Assembly (NCBI GenBank): GCA_029255685.2
Contig: CM055312.2
Span: 6,286,649 to 6,350,648 of the forward strand
Reading direction: 5' to 3'
Origin: Silene conica
Lineage: Eukaryota; Streptophyta; Magnoliopsida; Caryophyllales; Caryophyllaceae
DNA length: 64,000 nucleotides
Shown: piece after piece, positions 45,222-59,972 of the stretch
Layout of the letters: the number at the start of each line of letters is the position of its first letter
How positions within the stretch are numbered: the stretch's first letter is position 1
The notes under the pieces: generated by a model
The model's input: the letters and a program-made list of their open reading frames with translations, nothing else
What the model was told of the DNA's origin: nothing
Database searches by the model: none
Program-made: the position numbers and the translations under genes

Positions 45222-47350
45222 ATAATGACATGTTAATTTTGAGAAATGAATCGTTTGTGATTAAGCTGTGACACATTGGTGATCTTAGGTAAACGTTATC
45301 TTGGAAATTAAGATGATGAGAAAGTTTATGGATAATGAGTAAATTATCTATTTACGATTGAGTTTTTTTGATGGTTTGGACTTATGGATAGAATAATAGA
45401 GAATTGTTTGACGGATAACGATGTTGTATGTCAAATTTGTGGAAATAGTTGTTAGTGATGAAAGTAGAAAAAAATATAAAGTGCCGTGAGAACATCTTTT
45501 TTCGTAGTTATTGAGCTAACTTCATATGTTGTCAAACATTTATTTTCTCTAGATGTAGATACATTTTTACTAGCACAGTACCGTACATGTACTCTACCTA
45601 CATATTTAAAAAGTAAATGTACTGCTACTACATGAGTATGTAACCCAACTCCATACACAATATCCACATAGGCATATAACATATGCACTCCATAGATTAT
45701 ATCCTCATAGGCTAAGGATACCTAGGGGAATGTAGCCTCGTTCTTAGAAGCAAAGTCGTGTACATATACTCTACTTACATATATAAAAAGTAAATGTACT
45801 TTACTACTTTTTTAAGGTTTATAAATAACAATTTTTTAAAGTCGACGGATTAGATTGACGTGATGTGACATAACTAAACATAACGTTAAGAACATTTGCA
45901 TGACATCAATATTTGTTTTTTTTTTTTTTGCTTTTTTCATTTTTGGTTGGTTTTGAAAATTTTGAACTACACTTTGGTATATACGAAGTAAGAAGTACTC
46001 TTTTTTTTTGGTTTTTTTATTTGGGAGATTAGAGCAAAATATGAGTAAATGTTTGGAAAATTAATTAATTTGTAGACCGTCTTAAAATTTTAATAGCAAT
46101 AAACCGTAAATTACATATAATAAAAGTTAGGGTACCAAATAAATCAATAACAACGATATACAGTATTAACGGTCACAAAAATAAAACAAGTACTATAAAA
46201 GTAAACTTCAATTTTATATTTATGAGTTCATTTAACATTAACTACAATATAGTTGAAAAAGTAAATTTGTTTTTTTATCTTTTGTATATTTTTCAAATTT
46301 TATTATTTACGAGTTCATTTAACACTAACTACGAAGTATACTTGAAAAAGTAAACTTCTTTTAATCTTTTATAATTTTTTTCACAAGTGAACATTTATTT
46401 CAAATTTATATTTACGAGTTTATTTACAGTTCATTTAACGACAATATATATTTTAAATCTGAATGTGTTCCTAATTCTATCTTCTTCCTTTTCTCTATTT
46501 CATTGTATCAGCCAAATAATAAAATAACCGTTCATTCTATCAAAACACAATTTCTTCTCAACTATCTTAACACAAAGACCATGATTGTTGAAAACACAAT
46601 TCCTCCTTTTAAATCTGGGTTTCTATCCTATCAATTGAGGGCTATAATTGGCTTTAGTAGGTGGCTTTCTGAAGGTTCGACTCAACGCTTAATTCTTCAG
46701 CTCTTGTTGTGATTAACTACAACGATGAACTTCAATCGACTTCTCTGTTCCGGCGTCGTCAACCTTCGCTGCATCAAATCCTACTTCTACCTTACGAGTT
46801 TAATTTCTGATCTTCCATTCTTATGACTAACTGAATTTCTATATTTTATTATTCTCGTTTTCAGTGGTGGATAGTTCTGGAGTGGTGAAAGCCTATTGTC
46901 ATGGGCAGAATTTAAGCAGAACAAGGATCTGAAGAAAGATTTTTGGTATCTCAAAGCTTGAAGATGCTAATGAAACTGTTGGCAACAGATCCCATGATTG
47001 CACCTTCATTTTAACTGAAGGAGATTCGAGTAAAGCGTTTGCAGTAAGTCATTAGGCCTAAATTATAGCCGTAGCTGGTGGCCGCAGATACAATATGGCC
47101 ACCTTATGATAATGGCTGACCAGGTTTGGCGACTGACAATTTTTTCTTGGCATTATTGATTTGTTTAGACGCTATTCTGTTTATACAGCTTTGAAGATGA
47201 ATTATTTTCCCTCACTTTCAATTGCATTTGATTTATTTGTTGTTTTTGCTCTATGAAAGATCATGATGGCTCCTACATCAAAGGGTTTCTTATTAACTTT
47301 ATTCATCATCATTTATGCTTGAGTTGGCATAATTTGTACTATGTTGGTAG
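45222..47350. repeat. Array unit, truncated, short form
   Basis: Left-most unit of the continuous array, entered by the gag-only element at 45221. At about 45470-45485 it runs aaatataaagtgccgtgag, without the long-form insert. Confidence 0.9.
46865..47308 (+). pseudogene. TOP2: TOP2 gene fragment in the array, best-preserved catalytic motifs
   Basis: Block 1 (46865-47043) follows a ttttcag acceptor, encodes LLSWAEFKQNKDLKKD, and after lost codons KLEDANETVG and CTFILTEGDSSKAFA, ending at a gtaagt donor. Block 2 (about 47088-47123) encodes YGHLMIMADQ. Block 3 (47259-47308) encodes DHDGSYIKGFLINFIH. These match the TOPRIM stretch of eukaryotic TOP2, with the EGDS and DHDG motifs kept, better than the older copy at 13538 in blocks 2 and 3. 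One base is missing near 46888, and codons after LKKD are missing, so the frame is broken. Introns show that a genomic segment was captured. Source, route of capture and any transcript are unknown. Confidence 0.88.
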
Positions 47351-50300
47351 CACACAATCCTCCATATAATACCAACCTAAATCTCCATGTATTCCTCATG
47401 TACTTGTAGACTTATAGTGTTAAAGTCATTGACGGTGAAACTAATGACTTAGGTTAAGATCCCGACGACGGTTCGTTTCTTGGTCCTTTTCACTCTAAGA
47501 AAAATGCTTTGAGAGTTATGATTATGATACATGTATCAAAATTGAATTGAGTTTGTGTAACCAATATGAATTTGATCCATGTAAGATAGACGTATAATTT
47601 TGTAGAAAATAGGGAATTGTGATTTTGAGGATACAATGACATAGTAATTTTGAGGATTGAATCTTTTGTAATTAAGCTATTAGACATTGAAGATCTTAGG
47701 TAAACTTATCCTGGAAATTATGATGATGAGAGAGTTTATGGATAATCAGTGATGTGTCTAATTATGGTTGAGTTTTGTTGATGGCTTGGACTTATGGATA
47801 CAAAAATACAGATTGTTTGATGAATAAGGATGTTATAGGTCAAATTTATGGAAATAGTTGTTAGTGACGAAAGTAGAAAAAAGGCATAGTGATGATTTGG
47901 ATACTCTAAGTAAGAGAATTAGAATTGTGGATCTAAATTTAAAACTTAGAGTATATATATTTGAGGATTTAATGACATGGTAATTTTGAGGAATGAATCG
48001 TTTGTGATTAAGCTATGACACATTGGTGATCTTAGGTAAACGTTATCTTGAAAATTAAGATGATGAGAAAGTTTATGAATAATGAGTGATTTATCTTTTT
48101 ACGATTGAGTTTTTTTGATGGTTTGGACTTATGGATAGAAAAATAGAGAATTGTTTGACGGATAACGATGTCGTAGGACAAATTTGTGGAAATAGTTGTT
48201 AGTGATGAAAGTAGAAAAAAATATAAAGTGAAGATTTTTGGATAACTGTGAGGAAGATAATTTTGGATTGAAATTTCTAATGTAAAACATATAGTATGTA
48301 AATTTGCGGATATATGACATAGTACGATAGTTGACTTATGCTTTTTGAATGACTTTTGCTTTTTGAATGAATGGATTCATTAGCAATATATAGTATTTTA
48401 ATTTGAGTATATAATGACATAGTAATTTTAAAGAATGAATCTTTTGTGATTAAGCTATTAGACATTGATGATCTTAGGTAAACTTATCTTGGAAATTAAG
48501 ATGATGAGAAAGCTTATGGATAATGAGTGATTTATCTATTTACGATTGAGTTTTTTTGATGGTTTGGACTTATGTATAGAAAAATAGAGAATTGTTTGAC
48601 GGATAACGATGTTGTATGTCAAATTTGTGGAAATAGTGCCGTGAGAACATCTTTTTTCGTAGTTATTGAGCTAACTTCATATGTTGTCAAACATTTATTT
48701 TCTCTAGATGTAGATACATTTTTACTAGCACAGTACCGTACATGTACTCTACCTACATATTTAAAAAGTAAATGTACTGCTACTACATGAGTATGTAACC
48801 CAACTCCATACACAATATCCACATAGGCATATAACATATGCACTCCATAGATTATATCCTCATAGGCTAAGGATACCTAGGGGAATGTAGCCTCGTTCTT
48901 AGAAGCAAAGTCGTGTACATATACTCTACTTACATATATAAAAAGTAAATGTACTTTACTACTTTTTTAAGGTTTATAAATAACAATTTTTTAAAGTCGA
49001 CGGATTAGATTGACGTGATGTGACATAACTAAACATAACGTTAAGAACATTTGCATGACATCAATATTTGTTTTTTTTTTTTTTGCTTTTTTCATTTTTG
49101 GTTGGTTTTGAAAATTTTGAACTACACTTTGGTATATACGAAGTAAGAAGTACTCTTTTTTTTTGGTTTTTTTATTTGGGATATTAGAGCAAAATATGAG
49201 TAAATGTTTGGAAAATTAATTAATTTGTAGACCGTCTTAAAATTTTAATAGCAATAAACCGTAAATTACATATAATAAAAGTTAGGGTACCAAATAAATC
49301 AATAACAACGATATACAGTATTAACGGTCACAAAAATAAAACAAGTATTATAAAAGTAAACTTCAATTTTATATTTATGAGTTCATTTAACATTAACTAC
49401 AATATAGTTGAAAAAGTAAATTTGTTTTTTTATCTTTTGTATATTTTTCAAATTTTATTATTTACGAGTTCATTTAACACTAACTACGAAGTATACTTGA
49501 AAAAGTAAACTTCTTTTAATCTTTTATAATTTTTTTCACAAGTGAACATTTATTTCAAATTTATATTTACGAGTTTATTTACAGTTCATTTAACGACAAT
49601 ATATATTTTAAATCTGAATGTGTTCCTAATTCTATCTTCTTCCTTTTCTCTATTTCATTGTATCAGCCAAATAATAAAATAACCGTTCATTCTATCAAAA
49701 CACAATTTCTTCTCAACTATCTTAACACAAAGACCATGATTGTTGAAAACACAATTCCTCCTTTTAAATCTGGGTTTCTATCCTATCAATTGAGGGCTAT
49801 AATTGGCTTTAGTAGGTGGCTTTCTGAAGGTTCGACTCAACGCTTAATTCTTCAGCTCTTGTTGTGATTAACTACAACGATGAACTTCAATCGACTTCTC
49901 TGTTCCGGCGTCGTCAACCTTCGCTGCATCAAATCCTACTTCTACCTTACGAGTTTAATTTCTGATCTTCCATTCTTATGACTAACTGAATTTCTATATT
50001 TTATTATTCTCGTTTTCAGTGGTGGATAGTTCTGGAGTGGTGAAAGCCTATTGTCATGGGCAGAATTTAAGCAGAACAAGGATCTGAAGAAAGATTTTTG
50101 GTATCCCAAAGCTTGAAGATGCTAATGAAACTGTTGGCAACAGATCCCATGATTGCACCTTCATTTTAACTGAAGGAGATTCGAGTAAAGCGTTTGCAGT
50201 AAGTCATTAGGCCTAAATTATAGCCGTAGCTGGTGGCCGCAGATACAATATGGCCACCTTATGATAATGGCTGACCAGGTTTGGCGACTGACAATTTTTT

Positions 50301-50505
50301 CTTGGCATTATTGATTTGTTTAGACGCTATTCTGTTTATACAGCTTTGAAGATGAATTATTTTCCCTCACTTTCAATTGCATTTGATTTATTTGTTGTTT
50401 TTGCTCTATGAAAGATCATGATGGCTCCTACATCAAAGGGTTTCTTATTAACTTTATTCATCATCATTTATGCTTGAGTTGGCATAATTTGTACTATGTT
50501 GGTAG
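47351..50505. repeat. Array unit 1, long form, 3155 bp
   Basis: First unit with the extra segment (about 48232-48640), a further diverged copy of the internal subrepeat containing gacatagtacgatagttgac. Confidence 0.93.
50020..50463 (+). pseudogene. TOP2: TOP2 gene fragment, array unit 1
   Basis: Same three blocks and same lesions as 46865-47308; block 1 has ggtatcccaaagc, keeping the proline codon of the IPKLEDA motif. Confidence 0.87.
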
Positions 50506-53500
50506 CACACAATCCTCCATATAATACCAACCTAAATCTCCATGTATTCCTCATGTACTTGTAGACTTATAGTGTTAAAGTCATTGACGGTGAAACTAAT
50601 GACTTAGGTTAAGATCCCGACGACGGTTCGTTTCTTGGTCCTTTTCACTCTAAGAAAAATGCTTTGAGAGTTATAATTATGATACATGTATCAAAATTGA
50701 ATTGAGTTTGTGTAACCAATATGAATTTGATCCATGTAAGATAGACGTATAATTTTGTAGAAAATAGGGAATTGTGATTTTGAGGATACAATGACATAGT
50801 AATTTTGAGGATTGAATCTTTTGTAATTAAGCTATTAGACATTGAAGATCTTAGGTAAACTTATCCTGGAAATTATGATGATGAGAGAGTTTATGGATAA
50901 TCAGTGATGTGTCTAATTATGGTTGAGTTTTGTTGATGGCTTGGACTTATGGATACAAAAATACAGATTGTTTGATGAATAAGGATGTTATAGGTCAAAT
51001 TTATGGAAATAGTTGTTAGTGACGAAAGTAGAAAAAAGGCATAGTGATGATTTGGATACTCTAAGTAAGAGAATTAGAATTGTGGATCTAAATTTAAAAC
51101 TTAGAGTATATATATTTGAGGATTTAATGACATGGTAATTTTGAGGAATGAATCGTTTGTGATTAAGCTATGACACATTGGTGATCTTAGGTAAACGTTA
51201 TCTTGAAAATTAAGATGATGAGAAAGTTTATGAATAATGAGTGATTTATCTATTTACGATTGAGTTTTTTTGATGGTTTGGACTTATGGATAGAAAAATA
51301 GAGAATTGTTTGACGGATAACGATGTCGTAGGACAAATTTGTGGAAATAGTTGTTAGTGATGAAAGTAGAAAAAAATATAAAGTGAAGATTTTTGGATAA
51401 CTGTGAGGAAGATAATTTTGGATTGAAATTTCTAATGTAAAACATATAGTATGTAAATTTGCGGATATATGACATAGTACGATAGTTGACTTATGCTTTT
51501 TGAATGACTTTTGCTTTTTGAATGAATGGATTCATTAGCAATATATAGTATTTTAATTTGAGTATATAATGACATAGTAATTTTAAAGAATGAATCTTTT
51601 GTGATTAAGCTATTAGACATTGATGATCTTAGGTAAACTTATCTTGGAAATTAAGATGATGAGAAAGCTTATGGATAATGAGTGATTTATCTATTTACGA
51701 TTGAGTTTTTTTGATGGTTTGGACTTATGTATAGAAAAATAGAGAATTGTTTGACGGATAACGATGTTGTATGTCAAATTTGTGGAAATAGTGCCGTGAG
51801 AACATCTTTTTTCGTAGTTATTGAGCTAACTTCATATGTTGTCAAACATTTATTTTCTCTAGATGTAGATACATTTTTACTAGCACAGTACCGTACATGT
51901 ACTCTACCTACATATTTAAAAAGTAAATGTACTGCTACTACATGAGTATGTAACCCAACTCCATACACAATATCCACATAGGCATATAACATATGCACTC
52001 CATAGATTATATCCTCATAGGCTAAGGATACCTAGGGGAATGTAGCCTCGTTCTTAGAAGCAAAGTCGTGTACATATACTCTACTTACATATATAAAAAG
52101 TAAATGTACTTTACTACTTTTTTAAGGTTTATAAATAACAATTTTTTAAAGTCGACGGATTAGATTGACGTGATGTGACATAACTAAACATAACGTTAAG
52201 AACATTTGCATGACATCAATATTTGTTTTTTTTTTTTTTTGCTTTTTTCATTTTTGGTTGGTTTTGAAAATTTTGAACTACACTTTGGTATATACGAAGT
52301 AAGAAGTACTCTTTTTTTTTGGTTTTTTTATTTGGGAGATCAGAGCAAAATATGAGTAAATGTTTGGAAAATTAATTAATTTGTAGACCGTCTTAAAATT
52401 TTAATAGCAATAAACCGTAAATTACATATAATAAAAGTTAGGGTACCAAATAAATCAATAACAACGATATACAGTATTAACGGTCACAAAAATAAAACAA
52501 GTACTATAAAAGTAAACTTCAATTTTATATTTATGAGTTCATTTAACATTAACTACAATATAGTTGAAAAAGTAAATTTGTTTTTTTATCTTTTGTATAT
52601 TTTTCAAATTTTATTATTTACGAGTTCATTTAACACTAACTACGAAGTATACTTGAAAAAGTAAACTTCTTTTAATCTTTTATAATTTTTTTCACAAGTG
52701 AACATTTATTTCAAATTTATATTTACGAGTTTATTTACAGTTCATTTAACGACAATATATATTTTAAATCTGAATGTGTTCCTAATTCTATCTTCTTCCT
52801 TTTCTCTATTTCATTGTATCAGCCAAATAATAAAATAACCGTTCATTCTATCAAAACACAATTTCTTCTCAACTATCTTAACACAAAGACCATGATTGTT
52901 GAAAAGACAATTCCTCCTTTTAAATCTGGGTTTCTATCCTATCAATTGAGGGCTATAATTGGCTTTAGTAGGTGGCTTTCTGAAGGTTCGACTCAACGCT
53001 TAATTCTTCAGCTCTTGTTGTGATTAACTACAACGATGAACTTCAATCGACTTCTCTGTTCCGGCGTCGTCAACCTTCGCTGCATCAAATCCTACTTCTA
53101 CCTTACGAGTTTAATTTCTGATCTTCCATTCTTATGACTAACTGAATTTCTATATTTTATTATTCTCGTTTTCAGTGGTGGATAGTTCTGGAGTGGTGAA
53201 AGCCTATTGTCATGGGCAGAATTTAAGCAGAACAAGGATCTGAAGAAAGATTTTTGGTATCCCAAAGCTTGAAGATGCTAATGAAACTGTTGGCAACAGA
53301 TCCCATGATTGCACCTTCATTTTAACTGAAGGAGATTCGAGTAAAGCGTTTGCAGTAAGTCATTAGGCCTAAATTATAGCCGTAGCTGGTGGCCGCAGAT
53401 ACAATATGGCCACCTTATGATAATGGCTGACCAGGTTTGGCGACTGACAATTTTTTCTTGGCATTATTGATTTGTTTAGACGCTATTCTGTTTATACAGC

Positions 53501-53661
53501 TTTGAAGATGAATTATTTTCCCTCACTTTCAATTGCATTTGATTTATTTGTTGTTTTTGCTCTATGAAAGATCATGATGGCTCCTACATCAAAGGGTTTC
53601 TTATTAACTTTATTCATCATCATTTATGCTTGAGTTGGCATAATTTGTACTATGTTGGTAG
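50506..53661. repeat. Array unit 2, long form, 3156 bp
   Basis: Shares gagttataatt (50669) with the next unit only; elsewhere the array has gagttatgatt. Confidence 0.93.
53176..53619 (+). pseudogene. TOP2: TOP2 gene fragment, array unit 2
   Basis: As 46865-47308, with the ggtatccc variant in block 1. Confidence 0.87.
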
Positions 53662-56600
53662 CACACAATCCTCCATATAATACCAACCTAAATCTCCATG
53701 TATTCCTCATGTACTTGTAGACTTATAGTGTTAAAGTCATTGACGGTGAAACTAATGACTTAGGTTAAGATCCCGACGACGGTTCGTTTCTTGGTCCTTT
53801 TCACTCTAAGAAAAATGCTTTGAGAGTTATAATTATGATACATGTATCAAAATTGAATTGAGTTTGTGTAACCAATATGAATTTGATCCATGTAAGATAG
53901 ACGTATAATTTTGTAGAAAATAGGGAATTGTGATTTTGAGGATACAATGACATAGTAATTTTGAGGATTGAATCTTTTGTAATTAAGCTATTAGACATTG
54001 AAGATCTTAGGTAAACTTATCCTGGAAATTATGATGATGAGAGAGTTTATGGATAATCAGTGATGTGTCTAATTATGGTTGAGTTTTGTTGATGGCTTGG
54101 ACTTATGGATACAAAAATACAGATTGTTTGATGAATAAGGATGTTATAGGTCAAATTTATGGAAATAGTTGTTAGTGACGAAAGTAGAAAAAAGGCATAG
54201 TGATGATTTGGATACTCTAAGTAAGAGAATTAGAATTGTGGATCTAAATTTAAAACTTAGAGTATATATATTTGAGGATTTAATGACATGGTAATTTTGA
54301 GGAATGAATCGTTTGTGATTAAGCTATGACACATTGGTGATCTTAGGTAAACGTTATCTTGAAAATTAAGATGATGAGAAAGTTTATGGATAATGAGTGA
54401 TTTATCTATTTACGATTGAGTTTTTTTGATGGTTTGGACTTATGGATAGAAAAATAGAGAATTGTTTGACGGATAACGATGTCGTAGGACAAATTTGTGG
54501 AAATAGTTGTTAGTGATGAAAGTAGAAAAAAATATAAAGTGAAGATTTTTGGATAACTGTGAGGAAGATAATTTTGGATTGAAATTTCTAATGTAAAACA
54601 TATAGTATGTAAATTTGCGGATATATGACATAGTACGATAGTTGACTTATGCTTTTTGAATGACTTTTGCTTTTTGAATGAATGGATTCATTAGCAATAT
54701 ATAGTATTTTAATTTGAGTATATAATGACAGTAATTTTAAAGAATTAATCTTTTGTGATTAAGCTATTAGACATTGATGATCTTAGGTAAACTTATCTTG
54801 GAAATTAAGATAATGAGAAAGCTTATGGATAATGAGTGATTTATCTATTTACGATTGAGTTTTTTTGATGGTTTGGACTTATGTATAGAAAAATAGAGAA
54901 TTGTTTGACGGATAACGATGTTGTATGTCAAATTTGTGGAAATAGTGCCGTGAGAACATCTTTTTTCGTAGTTATTGAGCTAACTTCATATGTTGTCAAA
55001 CATTTATTTTCTCTAGATGTAGATACATTTTTACTAGCACAGTACCGTACATGTACTCTACCTACATATTTAAAAAGTAAATGTACTGCTACTACATGAG
55101 TATGTAACCCAACTCCATACACAATATCCACATAGGCATATAACATATGCACTCCATAGATTATATCCTCATAGGCTAAGGATACCTAGGGGAATGTAGC
55201 CTCGTTCTTAGAAGCAAAGTCGTGTACATATACTCTACTTACATATATAAAAAGTAAATGTACTTTACTACTTTTTTAAGGTTTATAAATAACAATTTTT
55301 TAAAGTCGACGGATTAGATTGACATGATGTGACATAACTAAACATAACGTTAAGAACATTTGCATGACATCAATATTTGTTTTTTTTTTTTTTTTGCTTT
55401 TTTCATTTTTGGTTGGTTTTGAAAATTTTGAACTACACTTTGGTATATACGAAGTAAGAAGTACTCTTTTTTTTTGGTTTTTTTATTTGGGAGATTAGAG
55501 CAAAATATGAGTAAATGTTTGGAAAATTAATTAATTTGTAGACCGTCTTAAAATTTTAATAGCAATAAACCGTAAATTACATATAATAAAAGTTAGGGTA
55601 CCAAATAAATCAATAACAACGATATACAGTATTAACGGTCACAAAAATAAAACAAGTACTATAAAAGCAAACTTCAATTTTATATTTATGAGTTCATTTA
55701 ACATTAACTACAATATAGTTGAAAAAGTAAATTTGTTTTTTTATCTTTTGTATATTTTTCAAATTTTATTATTTACGAGTTCATTTAACACTAACTACGA
55801 AGTATACTTGAAAAAGTAAACTTCTTTTAATCTTTTATAATTTTTTTCACAAGTGAACATTTATTTCAAATTTATATTTACGAGTTTATTTACAGTTCAT
55901 TTAACGACAATATATATTTTAAATCTGAATGTGTTCCTAATTCTATCTTCTTCCTTTTCTCTATTTCATTGTATCAGCCAAATAATAAAATAACCGTTCA
56001 TTCTATCAAAACACAATTTCTTCTCAACTATCTTAACACAAAGACCATGATTGTTGAAAACACAATTCCTCCTTTTAAATCTGGGTTTCTATCCTATCAA
56101 TTGAGGGCTATAATTGGCTTTAGTAGGTGGCTTTCTGAAGGTTCGACTCAACGCTTAATTCTTCAGCTCTTGTTGTGATTAACTACAACGATGAACTTCA
56201 ATCGACTTCTCTGTTCCGGCGTCGTCAACCTTCGCTGCATCAAATCCTACTTCTACCTTACGAGTTTAATTTCTGATCTTCCATTCTTATGACTAACTGA
56301 ATTTCTATATTTTATTATTCTCGTTTTCAGTGGTGGATAGTTCTGGAGTGGTGAAAGCCTATTGTCATGGGCAGAATTTAAGCAGAACAAGGATCTGAAG
56401 AAAGATTTTTGGTATCTCAAAGCTTGAAGATGCTAATGAAACTGTTGGCAACAGATCCCATGATTGCACCTTCATTTTAACTGAAGGAGATTCGAGTAAA
56501 GCGTTTGCAGTAAGTCATTAGGCCTAAATTATAGCCGTAGCTGGTGGCCGCAGATACAATATGGCCACCTTATGATAATGGCTGACCAGGTTTGGCGACT

Positions 56601-56816
56601 GACAATTTTTTCTTGGCATTATTGATTTGTTTAGACGCTATTCTGTTTATACAGCTTTGAAGATGAATTATTTTCCCTCACTTTCAATTGCATTTGATTT
56701 ATTTGTTGTTTTTGCTCTATGAAAGATCATGATGGCTCCTACATCAAAGGGTTTCTTATTAACTTTATTCATCATCATTTATGCTTGAGTTGGCATAATT
56801 TGTACTATGTTGGTAG
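53662..56816. repeat. Array unit 3, long form, 3155 bp
   Basis: Has a small private deletion (tgacagtaatt at 54726 for tgacatagtaatt) and a single-base change at 54747 (gaattaatc). Confidence 0.93.
56331..56774 (+). pseudogene. TOP2: TOP2 gene fragment, array unit 3
   Basis: As 46865-47308, with the ggtatctc variant (serine codon in place of proline). Confidence 0.87.
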
Positions 56817-59800
56817 CACACAATCCTCCATATAATACCAACCTAAATCTCCATGTATTCCTCATGTACTTGTAGACTTATAGTGTTAAAGTCATTGACG
56901 GTGAAACTAATGACTTAGGTTAAGATCCCGACGACGGTTCGTTTCTTGGTCCTTTTCACTCTAAGAAAAATGCTTTGAGAGTTATGATTATGATACATGT
57001 ATCAAAATTGAATTGAGTTTGTGTAACCAATATGAATTTGATCCATGTAAGATAGACGTATAATTTTGTAGAAAATAGGGAATTGTGATTTTGAGGATAC
57101 AATGACATAGTAATTTTGAGGATTGAATCTTTTGTAATTAAGCTATTAGACATTGAAGATCTTAGTTAAACTTATCCTGGAAATTATGATGATGAGAGAG
57201 TTTATGGATAATCAGTGATGTGTCTAATTATGGTTGAGTTTTGTTGATGGCTTGGACTTATGGATACAAAAATACAGATTGTTTGATGAATAAGGATGTT
57301 ATAGGTCAAATTTATGGAAATAGTTGTTAGTGACGAAAGTAGAAAAAAGGCATAGTGATGATTTGGATACTCTAAGTAAGAGAATTAGAATTGTGGATCT
57401 AAATTTAAAACTTAGAGTATATATATTTGAGGATTTAATGACATGGTAATTTTGAGGAATGAATCGTTTGTGATTAAGCTATGACACATTGGTGATCTTA
57501 GGTAAACGTTATCTTGAAAATTAAGATGATGAGAAAGTTTATGGATAATGAGTGATTTATCTATTTACGATTGAGTTTTTTTGATGGTTTGGACTTATGG
57601 ATAGAAAAATAGAGAATTGTTTGACGGATAACGATGTCGTAGGACAAATTTGTGGAAATAGTTGTTAGTGATGAAAGTAGAAAAAAATATAAAGTGAAGA
57701 GTTTTGGATAACTGTGAGGAAGATAATTTTGGATTGAAATTTCTAATGTAAAACATATAGTATGTAAATTTGCGGATATATGACATAGTACGATAGTTGA
57801 CTTATGCTTTTTGAATGACTTTTGCTTTTTGAATGAATGGATTCATTAGCAATATATAGTATTTTAATTTGAGTATATAATGACATAGTAATTTTAAAGA
57901 ATGAATCTTTTGTGATTAAGCTATTAGACATTGATGATCTTAGGTAAACTTATCTTGGAAATTAAGATGATGAGAAAGCTTATGGATAATGAGTGATTTA
58001 TCTATTTACGATTGAGTTTTTTTGATGGTTTGGACTTATGTATAGAAAAATAGAGAATTGTTTGACGGATAACGATGTTGTATGTCAAATTTGTGGAAAT
58101 AGTGCCGTGAGAACATCTTTTTTCGTAGTTATTGAGCTAACTTCATATGTTGTCAAACATTTATTTTCTCTAGATGTAGATACATTTTTACTAGCACAGT
58201 ACCGTACATGTACTCTACCTACATATTTAAAAAGTAAATGTACTGCTACTACATGAGTATGTAACCCAACTCCATACACAATATCCACATAGGCATATAA
58301 CATATGCACACCATAGATTATATCCTCATAGGCTAAGGATACCTAGGGGAATGTAGCCTCGTTCTTAGAAGCAAAGTCGTGTACATATACTTTACTTACA
58401 TATATAAAAAGTAAATGTACTTTACTACTTTTTTAAGGTTTATAAATAACAATTTTTTAAAGTCGACGGATTAGATTGACGTGATGTGACATAACTAAAC
58501 ATAACGTTAAGAACATTTGCATGACATCAATATTTGTTTTTTTTTTTTTTTGCTTTTTTCATTTTTGGTTGGTTTTGAAAATTTTGAACTACACTTTGGT
58601 ATATACGAAGTAAGAAGTACTCTTTTTTTTTGGTTTTTTTATTTGGGAGATCAGAGCAAAATATGAGTAAATGTTTGGAAAATTAATTAATTTGTAGACC
58701 GTCTTAAAATTTTAATAGCAATAAACCGTAAATTACATATAATAAAAGTTAGGGTACCAAATAAATCAATAACAACGATATACAGTATTAACGGTCACAA
58801 AAATAAAACAAGTACTATAAAAGTAAACTTCAATTTTATATTTATGAGTTCATTTAACATTAACTACAATATAGTTGAAAAAGTAAATTTGTTTTTTTAT
58901 CTTTTGTATATTTTTCAAATTTTATTATTTACGAGTTCATTTAACACTAACTACGAAGTATACTTGAAAAAGTAAACTTCTTTTAATCTTTTATAACTTT
59001 TTTCACAAGTGAACATTTATTTCAAATTTATATTTACGAGTTTATTTACAGTTCATTTAACGACAATATATATTTTAAATCTGAATGTGTTCCTAATTCT
59101 ATCTTCTTCCTTTTTTCTATTTCATTGTATCAGCCAAATAATAAAATAACCGTTCATTCTATCAAAACACAATTTCTTCTCAACTATCTTAACACAAAGA
59201 CCATGATTGTTGAAAACACAATTCCTCCTTTTAAATCTGGGTTTCTATCCTATCAATTGAGGGCTATAATTGGCTTTAGTAGGTGGCTTTCTGAAGGTTC
59301 GACTCAACGCTTAATTCTTCAGCTCTTGTTGTGATTAACTACAACGATGAACTTCAATCGACTTCTCTGTTCCGGCGTCGTCAACCTTCGCTGCATCAAA
59401 TCCTACTTCTACCTTACGAGTTTAATTTCTGATCTTCCATTCTTATGACTAACTGAATTTCTATATTTTATTATTCTCGTTTTCAGTGGTGGATAGTTCT
59501 GGAGTGGTGAAAGCCTATTGTCATGGGCAGAATTTAAGCAGAACAAGGATCTGAAGAAAGATTTTTGGTATCTCAAAGCTTGAAGATGCTAATGAAACTG
59601 TTGGCAACAGATCCCATGATTGCACCTTCATTTTAACTGAAGGAGATTCGAGTAAAGCGTTTGCAGTAAGTCATTAGGCCTAAATTATAGCCGTAGCTGG
59701 TGGCCGCAGATACAATATGGCCACCTTATGATAATGGCTGACCAGGTTTGGCGACTGACAATTTTTTCTTGGCATTATTGATTTGTTTAGACGCTATTCT

Positions 59801-59972
59801 GTTTATACAGCTTTGAAGATGAATTATTTTCCCTCACTTTCAATTGCATTTGATTTATTTGTTGTTTTTGCTCTATGAATGATCATGATGGCTCCTACAT
59901 CAAAGGGTTTCTTATTAACTTTATTCATCATCATTTATGCTTGAGTTGGCATAATTTGTACTATGTTGGTAG
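56817..59972. repeat. Array unit 4, long form, 3156 bp
   Basis: Carries private changes such as cttagttaaac (57170) and gaagagttttgg (57697). Confidence 0.93.
59487..59930 (+). pseudogene. TOP2: TOP2 gene fragment, array unit 4
   Basis: ggtatctc variant. The acceptor before block 3 is further damaged (tgaatgatcatgatgg), leaving no AG at that position. Confidence 0.87.

Noticed and set aside
45452..45688. Recurring minus-strand open frame (MHMLYAYVDIVYG...) in all units
   Set aside because: AT-rich frame of under 80 codons without family resemblance. It also changes its C-terminus where the long-form insert enters, so it is not under coding constraint.
45694..45730. Small hairpin tatcct/aggata followed by cctag, resembling a Helitron 3' end
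   Set aside because: The CTAG lies 1-2 nt from the stem instead of about 10, it is followed by g rather than t, and no matching TC 5' end or Rep/helicase sequence was seen.
46503..46712. A 69-codon open frame conserved in every tandem unit (YQPNNKITVHSIKTQF...)
   Set aside because: It starts at a TTG codon, has no recognisable domain, and its conservation is explained by recent amplification of the whole unit.
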